Positions 32,994 through 41,014 of a stretch of 64,000 nt of DNA are shown piece after piece. The notes under the pieces were generated by a model. That model ran no database searches, was not told where the DNA came from, and saw only the letters and a program-made list of their open reading frames with translations. Source of the stretch: DAHUXN01 sp963729815 (GTDB lineage: Bacteria > Acidobacteriota > Terriglobia > Acidiferrales > UBA7541); assembly GCA_963729815.1 (NCBI GenBank), contig CAVSPU010000004.1, forward strand, positions 806,001 through 870,000, written 5' to 3'. The position numbers were made by a program, and so were the translations under genes. The first letter of the stretch is position 1; each line of letters starts with the position of its first letter.

Positions 32994-34400
32994 ATGTCCA
33001 ACGAAATGAGAATTCGGTTTCTAGTTGTGGATGACGAGCCGTCGATCCGCAAACTCTGCGTGACCATTGGAGAAAAGCTGGGCTTTGCACCATCGGAAGC
33101 GGAGAGCGCGGAAGCCGCGCTCGCGATGGTCGATACGCAGTCGCCGGACGTGGTCCTGGCGGATCTGAAATTGCCGCAGGTGGGCGGCGTCGAACTGCTC
33201 CGACAGGTGAAGCAGCTCTTGCCGGCGACCGAAGTGGCGATTATGACTGGCCACGGCACAATTGAATCCGCGGTAGACGCGATGAAGCTCGGGGCCTACG
33301 ACTACATCGAAAAGCCATTTCGCGTAGAGAAGCTGCGGCTGCTGTTGCAACGGATGGCGGAAAAGGTCCGCCTGGTGAGCGAGAATCAGTTTTTGCGCGA
33401 ACGGATGGACACGGAAACGCAACTCGATGGAATCGTGGGCACGTCGGCGAAAGTTCAGGATCTCCTGCGCATGGTTTCCCGCCTGAAAGATTCGCGCACG
33501 CCGGTGTTGATCGCGGGCGAGAGCGGCACAGGCAAAGAGCTGGTTGCGCGCGCAATCCATTTTCGCGGGCCGCTGGCGAAGATGCCGTTTGTTGCGGTGG
33601 ATTGCGGCGCGCTGGTGCCGACGTTGATGGAAAGCGAATTATTCGGGCACGAAAAGGGCGCGTTCACGGGCGCGGTGAAATCGAAGGCCGGACTGTTTCA
33701 GACCGCCAACGGCGGAACGATATTTCTCGACGAAATCGGAGAGCTGCCGCTCGAAATGCAAGCGAAGCTGCTGCGAGTGCTGCAAGAAAAAGAGGTGCGG
33801 CCCGTGGGCAGCAATGAAAAAGTCGCCGTGGATGTACGCGTGATTGCCGCGACAAACAGGGACCTGGAAGCAGCCTATCGCGCCGGAACGTTTCGCAAGG
33901 ATTTATTTTTTCGGCTGAACGTAGTGACGGTACACCTGCCAGCGCTGCGAGAGCGACGATCAGACATTCCCGCGCTTGTGCACTGCTTTCTGGAGCGGCA
34001 TGCGGCAGGTGAGAACATTCACGTCAGCGCCGCGGCGATGAAAGCGCTTCTTCAATACGACTGGCCGGGGAACGTGCGCGAACTGGAAAACTCGATCGCG
34101 CGCGCACTCGCCCTGGGAGACCGCCGCGGCATCGACGTGAAGGATCTGACGCCGGCGATTCTGTCAGGACAGGAGACCTCACTGCCCGCGGGGGAAACAA
34201 GCGATTTGGCGTCGACGGCGCTCGCGGACATGGAGCGAATGACAATTCTCCGCGTATTCGAGCAGGTCGGCGGCGACAAGGCGCTCGCCGGGAAAATGCT
34301 GGGAATCAGCCGGGCAACGCTGTACCGCAAACTGAAGCAGTATCAAATTCCGCTGCGGCCGGCGGCGAAACTTGTCGCCAGTGAAGCCTCCGGAGATTAG
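32994..34400 (+). CDS. NtrC-family sigma-54-dependent response regulator
   Basis: A 468-aa bacterial enhancer-binding protein. The receiver domain has VVDDE (13-15) and phospho-acceptor Asp57 (LADLKLPQVGG). The AAA+ domain has Walker A GESGTGKE, the sigma-54 contact loop GAFTGA and Walker B GGTIFLDEIGELP. The C-terminal Fis-type helix-turn-helix is ALAGKMLGISRATLYRKLKQY. All elements for sigma-54 activation are intact. GAGAGGA precedes ATG 32994. It forms an operon with the kinase. Three sigma-54 promoter candidates in this region with a shared palindrome suggest its targets, including the operons on both sides. Confidence 0.96.
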   Translation: MSNEMRIRFLVVDDEPSIRKLCVTIGEKLGFAPSEAESAEAALAMVDTQSPDVVLADLKLPQVGGVELLRQVKQLLPATEVAIMTGHGTIESAVDAMKLGAYDYIEKPFRVEKLRLLLQRMAEKVRLVSENQFLRERMDTETQLDGIVGTSAKVQDLLRMVSRLKDSRTPVLIAGESGTGKELVARAIHFRGPLAKMPFVAVDCGALVPTLMESELFGHEKGAFTGAVKSKAGLFQTANGGTIFLDEIGELPLEMQAKLLRVLQEKEVRPVGSNEKVAVDVRVIAATNRDLEAAYRAGTFRKDLFFRLNVVTVHLPALRERRSDIPALVHCFLERHAAGENIHVSAAAMKALLQYDWPGNVRELENSIARALALGDRRGIDVKDLTPAILSGQETSLPAGETSDLASTALADMERMTILRVFEQVGGDKALAGKMLGISRATLYRKLKQYQIPLRPAAKLVASEASGD

Positions 34401-34416
34401 AGGAAGCATGATAAAT

Positions 34417-34476
34417 GTCTCAACGGCATCATGAGCGGAGAGGGAGTTGTGAGACAATTTAGTCGCAGTGTGAGAC
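34417..34476. promoter_or_regulatory. Activator sites upstream of the second chemosensory cluster
   Basis: Half-sites occur at 34417-34422 (GTCTCA) and 34450-34455 (TGAGAC). A longer match to the palindrome, GTCGCA-GTG-TGAGAC, occurs at 34462-34476. They lie about 108-167 bases upstream of the start expected from the sigma-54 promoter at 34558-34573, a normal enhancer distance. Confidence 0.55.
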
Positions 34477-34557
34477 GAGCAGAGATTTCTGAAATTATAG
34501 CCTCCATATAATTCCTGCCATTGCAGTGTTTTACGATTTGCCGCAGCCGCTCCTGTT

Positions 34558-34573
34558 TGGCTTTGGTCTTGCA
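34558..34573 (+). promoter_or_regulatory. Sigma-54 (-24/-12) promoter of the second chemosensory cluster
   Basis: TGGCTTTGGTCTTGCA matches the invariant parts of the sigma-54 consensus (TGGC, 7 bases, TTGCA; GG and GC 10 bases apart). Initiation is expected near 34584, about 50 bases before the PilZ gene ATG. It is nearly the same sequence as the candidate at 37557-37572. Confidence 0.7.
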
Positions 34574-34633
34574 GTCTAATCATGCTCGAAGGGGCCGGTG
34601 TCTCTCCGCGTGCGCTCGGGAAGACCAGGAGAA

Positions 34634-35002
34634 ATGCCGGGCCGAGAGGAAATTGTGAAACGTCAGATTGCCGAAGCAAGGCCACGCTCCACGGGAACGG
34701 TTGTGCAACGGCTGGCCGAACTATTTCCGGAGGCAGTCCTGATGCGCCTGCCGGTGGAGATTACACAGTTGCGCGCCGCAGGGGCAGGGCCCAAGGAAAA
34801 CACGTTGATCGAATTCGGCACCGCGAACGAGGCGCTGTTCGCGTCGACGCTGCCGCTCGAATTCGCTGACCGCGTGCGGATTACAAACACGGATGGCTCG
34901 CTGAACGCAGAGGCTTCGGTCGTGGCCGTGCACTTCGAGCTTGGGCGTCGCGCGGTAGCCGTGCGATTTTCGGAAAAACTCACAAATTGGATCATTCAAT
35001 GA
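34634..35002 (+). CDS. PilZ-like domain protein, first gene of second chemosensory cluster
   Basis: A 122-aa product. Residues ~15-30 form a basic helix (RQIAEARPRSTGTVVQRL), followed by a beta-rich region (TLIEFGTANEALFASTLPLEF, VRITNTDGSLNAEASVVAV, RRAVAVRFSEKLTNW) resembling a degenerate PilZ barrel without the usual DxSxxG motif. The start is uncertain: ATG 34634 follows AGGAG closely, GTG 34655 has AGAGG at better spacing, and GTG 34598 is also in frame. The stop overlaps the next gene's ATG (34999-35002). It is probably an adaptor that no longer, or only weakly, binds c-di-GMP. Confidence 0.7.
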   Translation: MPGREEIVKRQIAEARPRSTGTVVQRLAELFPEAVLMRLPVEITQLRAAGAGPKENTLIEFGTANEALFASTLPLEFADRVRITNTDGSLNAEASVVAVHFELGRRAVAVRFSEKLTNWIIQ

Positions 35003-36771
35003 GCAGTCTGAGCAATAAAACGACGCCACCAAAACCGGAACCGCAGTCGATCAGCGAAAAAGCCGAAGCCATTGCCGCAGCCTGGGCCGAAGCTCGACTT
35101 GTTTATCCGCTCTATTTTTATCTGACGACGCATTTTCACCTGGGAGTTCCGCCGGTCAACGATTCCGCTCTTCCGGCAGCCTGCCCGGCAAACGAACTGT
35201 TCGGGCGAATCACACGCTGGCTCGAGGAGATGGATGCGTGTGTGAAAACGAATCAGCTCCGGCAGCTCTTGCATTCGATCAAGGAAATCCAGCCGGACAG
35301 TTTGCGGGCCTTGATCTGGCGATTGTTGCGGCGGCCGGAAAAAACTCCCGCGGACCGCGACAACATCGACCTGCTGCTAGCAACTTATTTCGCGCTGTGC
35401 GCGCCGGAAGACCTGTATTCATGCGAGATCACACTAGGGGATGTTGCGCAGGTGCTGCACGGAGTTCTCGGCGACGCTGATTCGACGGAGCTCGAATGGT
35501 GCGCGCCACTGGATCAAGTGCTGGAAGCGACGAAGGAATGCCAGGGGTTGCGGGAAGTTTTTGCGGCGAAGCTGCTGGAAAAAGGTCGCGAGCTGAAAGA
35601 CGCGTCGGGGTTCATGTTCTACGACCCGGCAGCACTTGTGGCGTTTACGCGATTCAACTTTTTGCTGCGACGGGCATTTTTCCGACTGCTGCATGCGGAC
35701 CTGCGCGCGATACGCGAGGGTTTGTCGGAACTCGAGCGCCGAGGCATTTCGACCGTGGACTGCCGGTCGGCCGGACTGACAGCGCAGGAGCCGGTCGAGC
35801 ATCTTCGCGAAATCTCTCTCGCGTGGCGGCAGCCGATTTCTTCGGACTATGCAGAGAACTCGGCGAACAAGACGTTCGAACAATTGCTGGCGATTCGCGC
35901 GGCAGTGGAGCGTGCGCTGGGAATCACACCGGCAGAGGTAAAGATTCCGGCGATCGGTTCAATCATCGATAGGACCACGGACGGCAGCATTGCCAGCGGT
36001 CCCGGGGTGGCGGAAGAAAAACCTGTGAAAACAGCACCGAAAACAGCGTCGAAAGACGCGGGAGTCCCAGCGGGCAAGACTTCTGATGTCCATGCGGCGG
36101 AAGTGCAAACAACTCCGACCAAAGTCACGCCTATGAAGGCGCCGGCTCCGGTGAATCCGAGCGTGGAGAGAAGGCAAACCACTGCGTCTCCTGTAAGACC
36201 GGAAGCAGTCACGTCACCAAAAGTTCAAGCTGAAGCTGCACCGATGCGGTCTGACGCAACTGCGCCACCCGCTCCAACCGCGAACAGTGCAAAGACAGCT
36301 TCCCCTGATGCGGAGAGCAAGAAACCGGGCAGGGAGAATCGGCCACCGTCGTCAGGGAGCCGCAATGTGCCCTCGACCGAACTTGAAGCGTGCCTGGAAT
36401 CGATCTGGGAACAACTCATCGAGGCGCCGCCATCGCGAGGGCGGTCGATGAGCACGGTCACGCTGGGTGACGCCAAGATTTTGCTCTCGGCATGGGAAGT
36501 GAACGCGTTTGTGAGCGATGGCGGACAGCTCTCCGAAGATCTTCGGCGCGCCGTGGCCGCGCGCGCATTGGTGGCCCTGGGGCGTGAAGAAAAGAAGCGC
36601 ACGGGCGATTCGGCGAAAGTGAGCGCGGCAATTGCGCTTGGCCGTGAAGAGATGGGCTATCTGCAAACTCGAGTCGATCAAGCGCAGCGAACGAAAAATA
36701 CGGAAGCGGCGGTGAATCTGGGTATCAGCGCCCGCCGGCTGCTTTCGGCGATGGAAGAAGCGCAGAACTGA
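34999..36771 (+). CDS. Chemosensory-associated protein of unknown function
   Basis: A 590-aa cytoplasmic protein with two helical parts and a linker. Residues ~20-305 are predominantly helical with many Leu/Arg pairs (LFGRITRWLEEMDACVK, LIWRLLRRPEKTPADRD, FNFLLRRAFFRLLHADLR). Residues ~310-455 are a Pro/Ala/Thr-rich disordered linker. Residues ~460-590 form a compact C-terminal domain (LGDAKILLSAWEVNAF, RRAVAARALVALGREEKKR, AVNLGISARRLLSAMEEAQ). I do not recognise a family, and there is no catalytic or metal motif. The start at 34999 overlaps the PilZ stop by 4 bases (ATGA), so the two are translationally coupled. Its position suggests a scaffold or output partner of the chemosensory pathway. 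Confidence 0.75.
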   Translation: MSSLSNKTTPPKPEPQSISEKAEAIAAAWAEARLVYPLYFYLTTHFHLGVPPVNDSALPAACPANELFGRITRWLEEMDACVKTNQLRQLLHSIKEIQPDSLRALIWRLLRRPEKTPADRDNIDLLLATYFALCAPEDLYSCEITLGDVAQVLHGVLGDADSTELEWCAPLDQVLEATKECQGLREVFAAKLLEKGRELKDASGFMFYDPAALVAFTRFNFLLRRAFFRLLHADLRAIREGLSELERRGISTVDCRSAGLTAQEPVEHLREISLAWRQPISSDYAENSANKTFEQLLAIRAAVERALGITPAEVKIPAIGSIIDRTTDGSIASGPGVAEEKPVKTAPKTASKDAGVPAGKTSDVHAAEVQTTPTKVTPMKAPAPVNPSVERRQTTASPVRPEAVTSPKVQAEAAPMRSDATAPPAPTANSAKTASPDAESKKPGRENRPPSSGSRNVPSTELEACLESIWEQLIEAPPSRGRSMSTVTLGDAKILLSAWEVNAFVSDGGQLSEDLRRAVAARALVALGREEKKRTGDSAKVSAAIALGREEMGYLQTRVDQAQRTKNTEAAVNLGISARRLLSAMEEAQN

Positions 36772-36787
36772 GCGCGAGGAAACACAA

Positions 36788-37474
36788 TTGCCCCAGTCGA
36801 ATATTCTCGTACTCACCGACGACCCTGCATTCGCTCATGCCGTGGCGGCACGATGGCGCACTGAGCACCGCCCTTCAGCGGGCGCGATCACACAAGTGTC
36901 GAGCGGCGTGGGCGAGGCGGCGATGTTCGAGGATTATCGGTTCGCGATTCTCGGACCCGTGCGGAATGACGCGCTGGAACCTTTGTTGTGCGGGCTGGAA
37001 AGCGCCGGGGTGGAGGCATGTGTTTGCAGTGAAGCGAATGAAAAAGATCCGCTCTTCAAAATGCACCCCGGAGTTCTTCGCGTACGGCTTCAGGACGGTT
37101 GGCTGGATGCGCTAATGCTGGTTTCGAACGAAGTGCTGCGGCGGCTCGAGGCGGATACGCGGGCGAGGCAAGCGGAACGTGCCGCAGCCATGCGAGGAAC
37201 CGAGGCGACACTCGGGCGATACATGCTGGAGATGAGCCACATCGTCAACGACGCGCTGACTTCGCTCGTCGGCAACGCCGATTTACTTCTGCTGGCCGCC
37301 GAGCCGGTTTCCGCGCAGGGCTGCGACCAGATTCGAACGATTCGGGCGATGGGTCTGCGCCTGAGCCAGGTGATGCAGCGTTTCTCATCGCTGGCAAGCG
37401 AGATTGGGGCGGTTGAGAAACAGTCTCAAGCTGAGACGGCGGAGGTCTTCTCAGCGCGAATTTCCGATATTTGA
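36788..37474 (+). CDS. Receiver-like plus DHp-like protein lacking a kinase ATPase domain
   Basis: A 228-aa product from a TTG start (GAGGAA 5 bases upstream). Residues 1-110 fold like a receiver but lack the acidic pair and phospho-Asp (NILVLTDDPAF at the start; no DxxMP). Residues 130-215 form a two-helix segment like a histidine-kinase dimerisation domain: YMLEMSHIVNDALTSLVGNADLL keeps the His and the G/N/L pattern, but the HExxP box is degenerate. No HATPase follows. It could be a histidine phosphotransfer protein or a dimeric adaptor. Its 3' end carries the palindromic site 37423-37437. Confidence 0.65.
   Translation: MPQSNILVLTDDPAFAHAVAARWRTEHRPSAGAITQVSSGVGEAAMFEDYRFAILGPVRNDALEPLLCGLESAGVEACVCSEANEKDPLFKMHPGVLRVRLQDGWLDALMLVSNEVLRRLEADTRARQAERAAAMRGTEATLGRYMLEMSHIVNDALTSLVGNADLLLLAAEPVSAQGCDQIRTIRAMGLRLSQVMQRFSSLASEIGAVEKQSQAETAEVFSARISDI
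37423..37437. promoter_or_regulatory. Perfect activator palindrome inside the 3' end of a gene
   Basis: GTCTCA-AGC-TGAGAC is a perfect 6+6 inverted repeat with a 3-base spacer, the best copy of the motif in this region. It lies within the last codons of the preceding gene, about 146-160 bases upstream of the start expected from the sigma-54 candidate at 37557-37572. Confidence 0.6.
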
Positions 37475-37556
37475 GGTGACGAGACGATTGGGCTAACCGG
37501 CTGATAGTCAAAGACATGGCATAAGAAAGAACGATTGCGAGGCGAGCGGAGCCGAT

Positions 37557-37572
37557 TGGCTTTGCTCGTGCA
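37557..37572 (+). promoter_or_regulatory. Internal sigma-54 (-24/-12) promoter candidate
   Basis: TGGCTTTGCTCGTGCA has GG and GC 10 bases apart and differs from the 34558-34573 promoter at only two positions. The -12 element reads GTGCA instead of TTGCA. Initiation near 37583 would give a ~23-base leader before the GTG at 37606, with AGGAGG in it. Confidence 0.6.
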
Positions 37573-37605
37573 ATTATCTCTGCGGATAAATAGCAGGAGG
37601 ATTGT

Positions 37606-37968
37606 GTGTTGAAGAAGGTGCTGGTGATCGACGATTCGGCGGCAGCCGTCAAAATGATGCAGGGAATCCTCGAGCAGGGCGGCTACTCATCGGTGGGGCT
37701 GAGCGATCCGCGCCGAATCGAAGAGACGATCAGCACGGAACATCCCGGCGTGATTCTGCTCGACGTGGTAATGCCGGAGCGAAACGGATTTCAAGTTTGC
37801 CGCGACCTGAAGGGCAGCGCGGTATTCGGCAGCATTCCCGTGATCCTGGTGAGTTCAAAGAATACGTCGAGCGACAAATTCTGGGGACAGCAGCAAGGCG
37901 CGGACGCATACATTGCCAAGCCATTTACGCCAGAAGAACTTCTGGAAGCAGTACGGAGATTTGCGTGA
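37606..37968 (+). CDS. CheY-like response regulator (PilG/PilH type)
   Basis: A 120-aa single receiver domain. Acidic residues are in VIDDS (8-11), the phospho-acceptor is Asp53 (ILLDVVMPERNG), Ser in VLVSSK, and the Lys in IAKPF. The start is GTG at 37606, 5 bases after AGGAGG. Its stop overlaps the GTG of the following cheW (37965-37968). In gene order it resembles the PilG/PilH-type regulators found with Pil-Chp-like systems. It is likely a phosphorylation target of the hybrid CheA in this cluster. Confidence 0.9.
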   Translation: MLKKVLVIDDSAAAVKMMQGILEQGGYSSVGLSDPRRIEETISTEHPGVILLDVVMPERNGFQVCRDLKGSAVFGSIPVILVSSKNTSSDKFWGQQQGADAYIAKPFTPEELLEAVRRFA

Positions 37969-38543
37969 AGCCCGACGAATACAAAATGGAGCGCGGATTC
38001 GAGCCGGGCGAGCTCACGGCGATTGGCCCGGAAATGGCGGAGATGCAGGGGCTTCCGGACACGCTTGAACCGCTCGATAGCGACGGCTTCTCTGAGGATC
38101 GATCTCCGGAGAGTCAATATTGCGTGTTTCGTGCGGGCCGCGAGCGATTCTGTCTGTCGGTGCTGGCGATCGAGGAAGTGGTCGATTGGCCGCCGGTGAC
38201 GCGCATACCGCTGGGGCCCGCGTTCTTGATGGGCGTGTTCAATTTGCGTGGATCGATCGTGCCGTTGATGGACATCGCGTTTACAGAAGGACGCAGGCCG
38301 GGCCTCTTGCCGCGCCATGTGGTCGTGGCGGCGTTGCGCGACGAAGCGCACCCGACGAGCCTGCGGCTCGGCATTGCCGCGGATGAAGTGATCGGGACAT
38401 ATACGGCGGCGGACGATTCATTGATCGACCAAATGCCGAGCGACGTGCCGCACTGCCGCGGGATGCTGCGGCATGACGATCGTCTCGCGCTGGTTCTGGA
38501 TTTGCCGAAGCTGCTCGAGGTTTTTCCAGTTCCGATGATATGA
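37965..38543 (+). CDS. CheW-like coupling protein (with N-terminal extension)
   Basis: A 192-aa product from GTG 37965, overlapping the receiver stop, with GGAG 6 bases upstream. The CheW domain begins near residue 46 (CVFRAGRERFCLSVLAIEEVVD), includes GVFNLRGSIVPLMDI and ends with MLRHDDRLALVLDLPKLL. The first ~40 residues are an acidic extension. ATG 37986 is an alternative start. It probably links the MCP at 38620 with the hybrid CheA. Confidence 0.88.
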   Translation: MKPDEYKMERGFEPGELTAIGPEMAEMQGLPDTLEPLDSDGFSEDRSPESQYCVFRAGRERFCLSVLAIEEVVDWPPVTRIPLGPAFLMGVFNLRGSIVPLMDIAFTEGRRPGLLPRHVVVAALRDEAHPTSLRLGIAADEVIGTYTAADDSLIDQMPSDVPHCRGMLRHDDRLALVLDLPKLLEVFPVPMI

Positions 38544-38619
38544 GATCAATGGAAATATCGGGGACAAAATCGGCTGCGTGCAAAGTGGTCATCGAATCTT
38601 ACGAGTTTCGGAGGATGTT

Positions 38620-40071
38620 ATGAAATCGCGTCTGAGCACGACCATCTGGGGGTTGATTCTGTGGGACGTGGCCGCGCTTGCTGCTGTCCTCGGGCTGGCT
38701 CTCCATGCCGGAGTGGCTGCCAACGGGCAATCCTTGTCGAATTTTTCGGCGCTGCCGAGCGGAGCGTCGGGCAGTTTGCTGGGAGCCGGGGCTCTCGTGA
38801 TCATCACGTTCCTGATCCACGTGATGCTGCTGCCGAAGCGCGTCATCACGCCGCTGGCGGAACTGGCGAGCTTCTCCGAGCGGCTGGCGGCCGGCGACAA
38901 AGGCGCGAAGGCGGACGTTTCCTCGACCGACGAATTCGGGTTCATCGCCGAGAATCTGAATCGAAGCGCTTCGAAACTGGCGCGCTCTTCGATCAGCCAG
39001 GAAGCCTCCGAGTCCCTGCAGCGCAGCATCACCGATCTGCTCAACCTGATCAACCAAGTTGGGCGCGGCGATTTGACCATGCGCGGGAAAGTGACGAACG
39101 ACGCGCTCGGCAACGTGACCGACTCCGTGAACCTGATGCTGGACAACTTCAGCAAGGTTATCGAGCGCGTTCGCAAAGCGGCGATCGACGTCAGCACCAG
39201 CGCGAACCAGATCCTGATGGCCGCCGACGAAATGACGACGGGCGCGACGCAACAAGATCAGGAAATCACCAACACGTCATCGGCCGTGGAAGAGCTGACG
39301 GTGTCGATGAAGCAGGTGTCGAACAACGCGGAAGCAAGCGCTGAAGCGGCGCGGCGCGCGCTGGATGCCGCCGAGCAGGGCAACCGCGCCGTGCGCGATA
39401 CGCTCGAAGGCATGCAACGCATTCGCGCGTCGGTGCAGGCGACGGCCAAGAAAATCAAATCGCTGGGCGATCGTTCACTGGAAATTTCGGAAATCATCAA
39501 CGTGATCAACGACATCACCGAGCAGACGAACCTGCTGGCTCTTAACGCAGCGATCGAGGCCGCACGCGCAGGCGAGGCGGGACGCGGTTTCGCCGTCGTT
39601 GCCGACGAGGTCCGCAAACTGGCAGAACACTCCCGCAGCGCGACGAAGGACATTGCCGCGCTCATCAAGGCGATTCAGGCCGAGACAAACGAAGCCGTCG
39701 TCGTCATGGAGGAAGGCACGAAGGAAGTGGAAGTTGGCGCCAGCCTCGCCGATCAAGCGGGCAAAGCGCTCGAAGCCATCTCGAGCGTGGTGCGGCAATC
39801 GGCCGAACTGGTTCAGGAAATCTCACTGGCATCGAAACAGCAGGTGCGCGGAACAGAAGGCGTGGCCAACGCGATGCAGATTATCTCCGGCATCACACGG
39901 CAGACTTCACAGGGCGCGCGCCAGACAGTTTCGACGGTCGGCAACATGGCACGGCTCTCCGAGCAATTGAATGAAGCGCTCGCGCAATTTCGCTACGCGT
40001 CGAGAAATGGCTCGGAGGCTGCCGCCGAGGAAGCCCGGCCGGAACCGGTCCCAGCCGGTGCACGCCGCTAA
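38620..40071 (+). CDS. Methyl-accepting chemotaxis protein with minimal sensor region
   Basis: A 483-aa receptor. Two hydrophobic helices (about residues 8-32 and 55-76) are separated by only ~22 residues, so no ligand-binding domain lies outside the membrane. A HAMP segment and an extended coiled coil follow, with the canonical tip (EQTNLLALNAAIEAARAGEA, VVADEVRKLAEHS). GGAGG lies 6 bases before ATG 38620. The short loop suggests that it senses through the membrane, HAMP or partner proteins, as PilJ-like or FrzCD-like receptors may do. It ends in a Pro/Ala/Glu-rich tail. Confidence 0.93.
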   Translation: MKSRLSTTIWGLILWDVAALAAVLGLALHAGVAANGQSLSNFSALPSGASGSLLGAGALVIITFLIHVMLLPKRVITPLAELASFSERLAAGDKGAKADVSSTDEFGFIAENLNRSASKLARSSISQEASESLQRSITDLLNLINQVGRGDLTMRGKVTNDALGNVTDSVNLMLDNFSKVIERVRKAAIDVSTSANQILMAADEMTTGATQQDQEITNTSSAVEELTVSMKQVSNNAEASAEAARRALDAAEQGNRAVRDTLEGMQRIRASVQATAKKIKSLGDRSLEISEIINVINDITEQTNLLALNAAIEAARAGEAGRGFAVVADEVRKLAEHSRSATKDIAALIKAIQAETNEAVVVMEEGTKEVEVGASLADQAGKALEAISSVVRQSAELVQEISLASKQQVRGTEGVANAMQIISGITRQTSQGARQTVSTVGNMARLSEQLNEALAQFRYASRNGSEAAAEEARPEPVPAGARR

Positions 40072-40132
40072 GGGACACGAAACGGATTTCCAGCAACCGG
40101 CCGGCCTGAGCGCCGCCCGCTGACGCGTGCCC

Positions 40133-41014
40133 ATGATGAAAGAGAAAGCGACCGCCGCCATCACGGAATACGAACTCGATGAGATTCGCACGCTCATCGA
40201 GCGCCGGTCCGGCATTCTGTTCGATGCCTCGCGCGAGCGGTTTTTTTCGACACGCATCCGCGAGCACATGGCCGCAAAGCATCTGCCGCACGGCACCGAC
40301 CTGCTGCGGAAAATCCGAGGGTCGAACGTCGAGTACGACGGGCTGATCGAGCGGCTGCTGACGCAAGAGACTTCTTTCTTCCGTTATCCCGCAGTCTTCG
40401 ATGCGCTCGAGAAAAAAGTGCTCCCCGAATTGCACATGAAGAAATTCTGGGAGACGCCGCGAACGCTGCGTATCTGGAGCGCCGGCTGCGCGACGGGAGA
40501 GGAATCCTACTCCATCGCAATCACTATCGCGGATGCTCTGATGTTCGCCGATGCGTGGAACATCGAGATCCTCGCCACCGATATTAGCAAACACGCGCTG
40601 AAGCAGGCCGAGAGCGGCGTTTATGCGCGACGGAGCCTGGGAAATGTGTCGCCGCGGCAGCACGAAGCGTATTTTTCGGCGGCAGGAAGCGAGTCCATCG
40701 TGAAGCCGCGCCTTCGCCGCATGGTGTCGTTTGCGCCCATGAATCTAGCGCAGGCCGTTTACCTCGGACGGCTGGACTGCATTTTTTGCATGAACGTGAT
40801 GATTTATTTTTCGGAGGCGCGCCGCAATTCTTTAATCCAGCATTTTTATGAATATCTCGAGCCCGGCGGATACCTGTTTCTCGGTCACTCGGAATCCTTG
40901 TCGAATATTCCGGTGAATTTCGAATCGGTGGTATGCGGCGACTGCATTCTTTATCGCAAGCCCGCGGGCGAAATGGTTTATCGCGGCGCGGCGCTGATGG
41001 AAGGAGCTCTGTGA
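40133..41014 (+). CDS. cheR: CheR methyltransferase, second cluster
   Basis: A 293-aa receptor methyltransferase: N-terminal helical domain (TEYELDEIRTLIERRSGI, LTQETSFFRYPAVF) and SAM-binding Rossmann domain (RIWSAGCATGEESYSIA, EILATDISKHALKQAE, FCMNVMIYFSEARRNSL, GYLFLGHSESL). ATG 40133 is used; an adjacent ATG at 40136 and a GTG at 40127 are equally possible. It ends by overlapping the GTG of the hybrid cheA (41011-41014). It probably methylates the MCP two genes upstream. Confidence 0.93.
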   Translation: MMKEKATAAITEYELDEIRTLIERRSGILFDASRERFFSTRIREHMAAKHLPHGTDLLRKIRGSNVEYDGLIERLLTQETSFFRYPAVFDALEKKVLPELHMKKFWETPRTLRIWSAGCATGEESYSIAITIADALMFADAWNIEILATDISKHALKQAESGVYARRSLGNVSPRQHEAYFSAAGSESIVKPRLRRMVSFAPMNLAQAVYLGRLDCIFCMNVMIYFSEARRNSLIQHFYEYLEPGGYLFLGHSESLSNIPVNFESVVCGDCILYRKPAGEMVYRGAALMEGAL

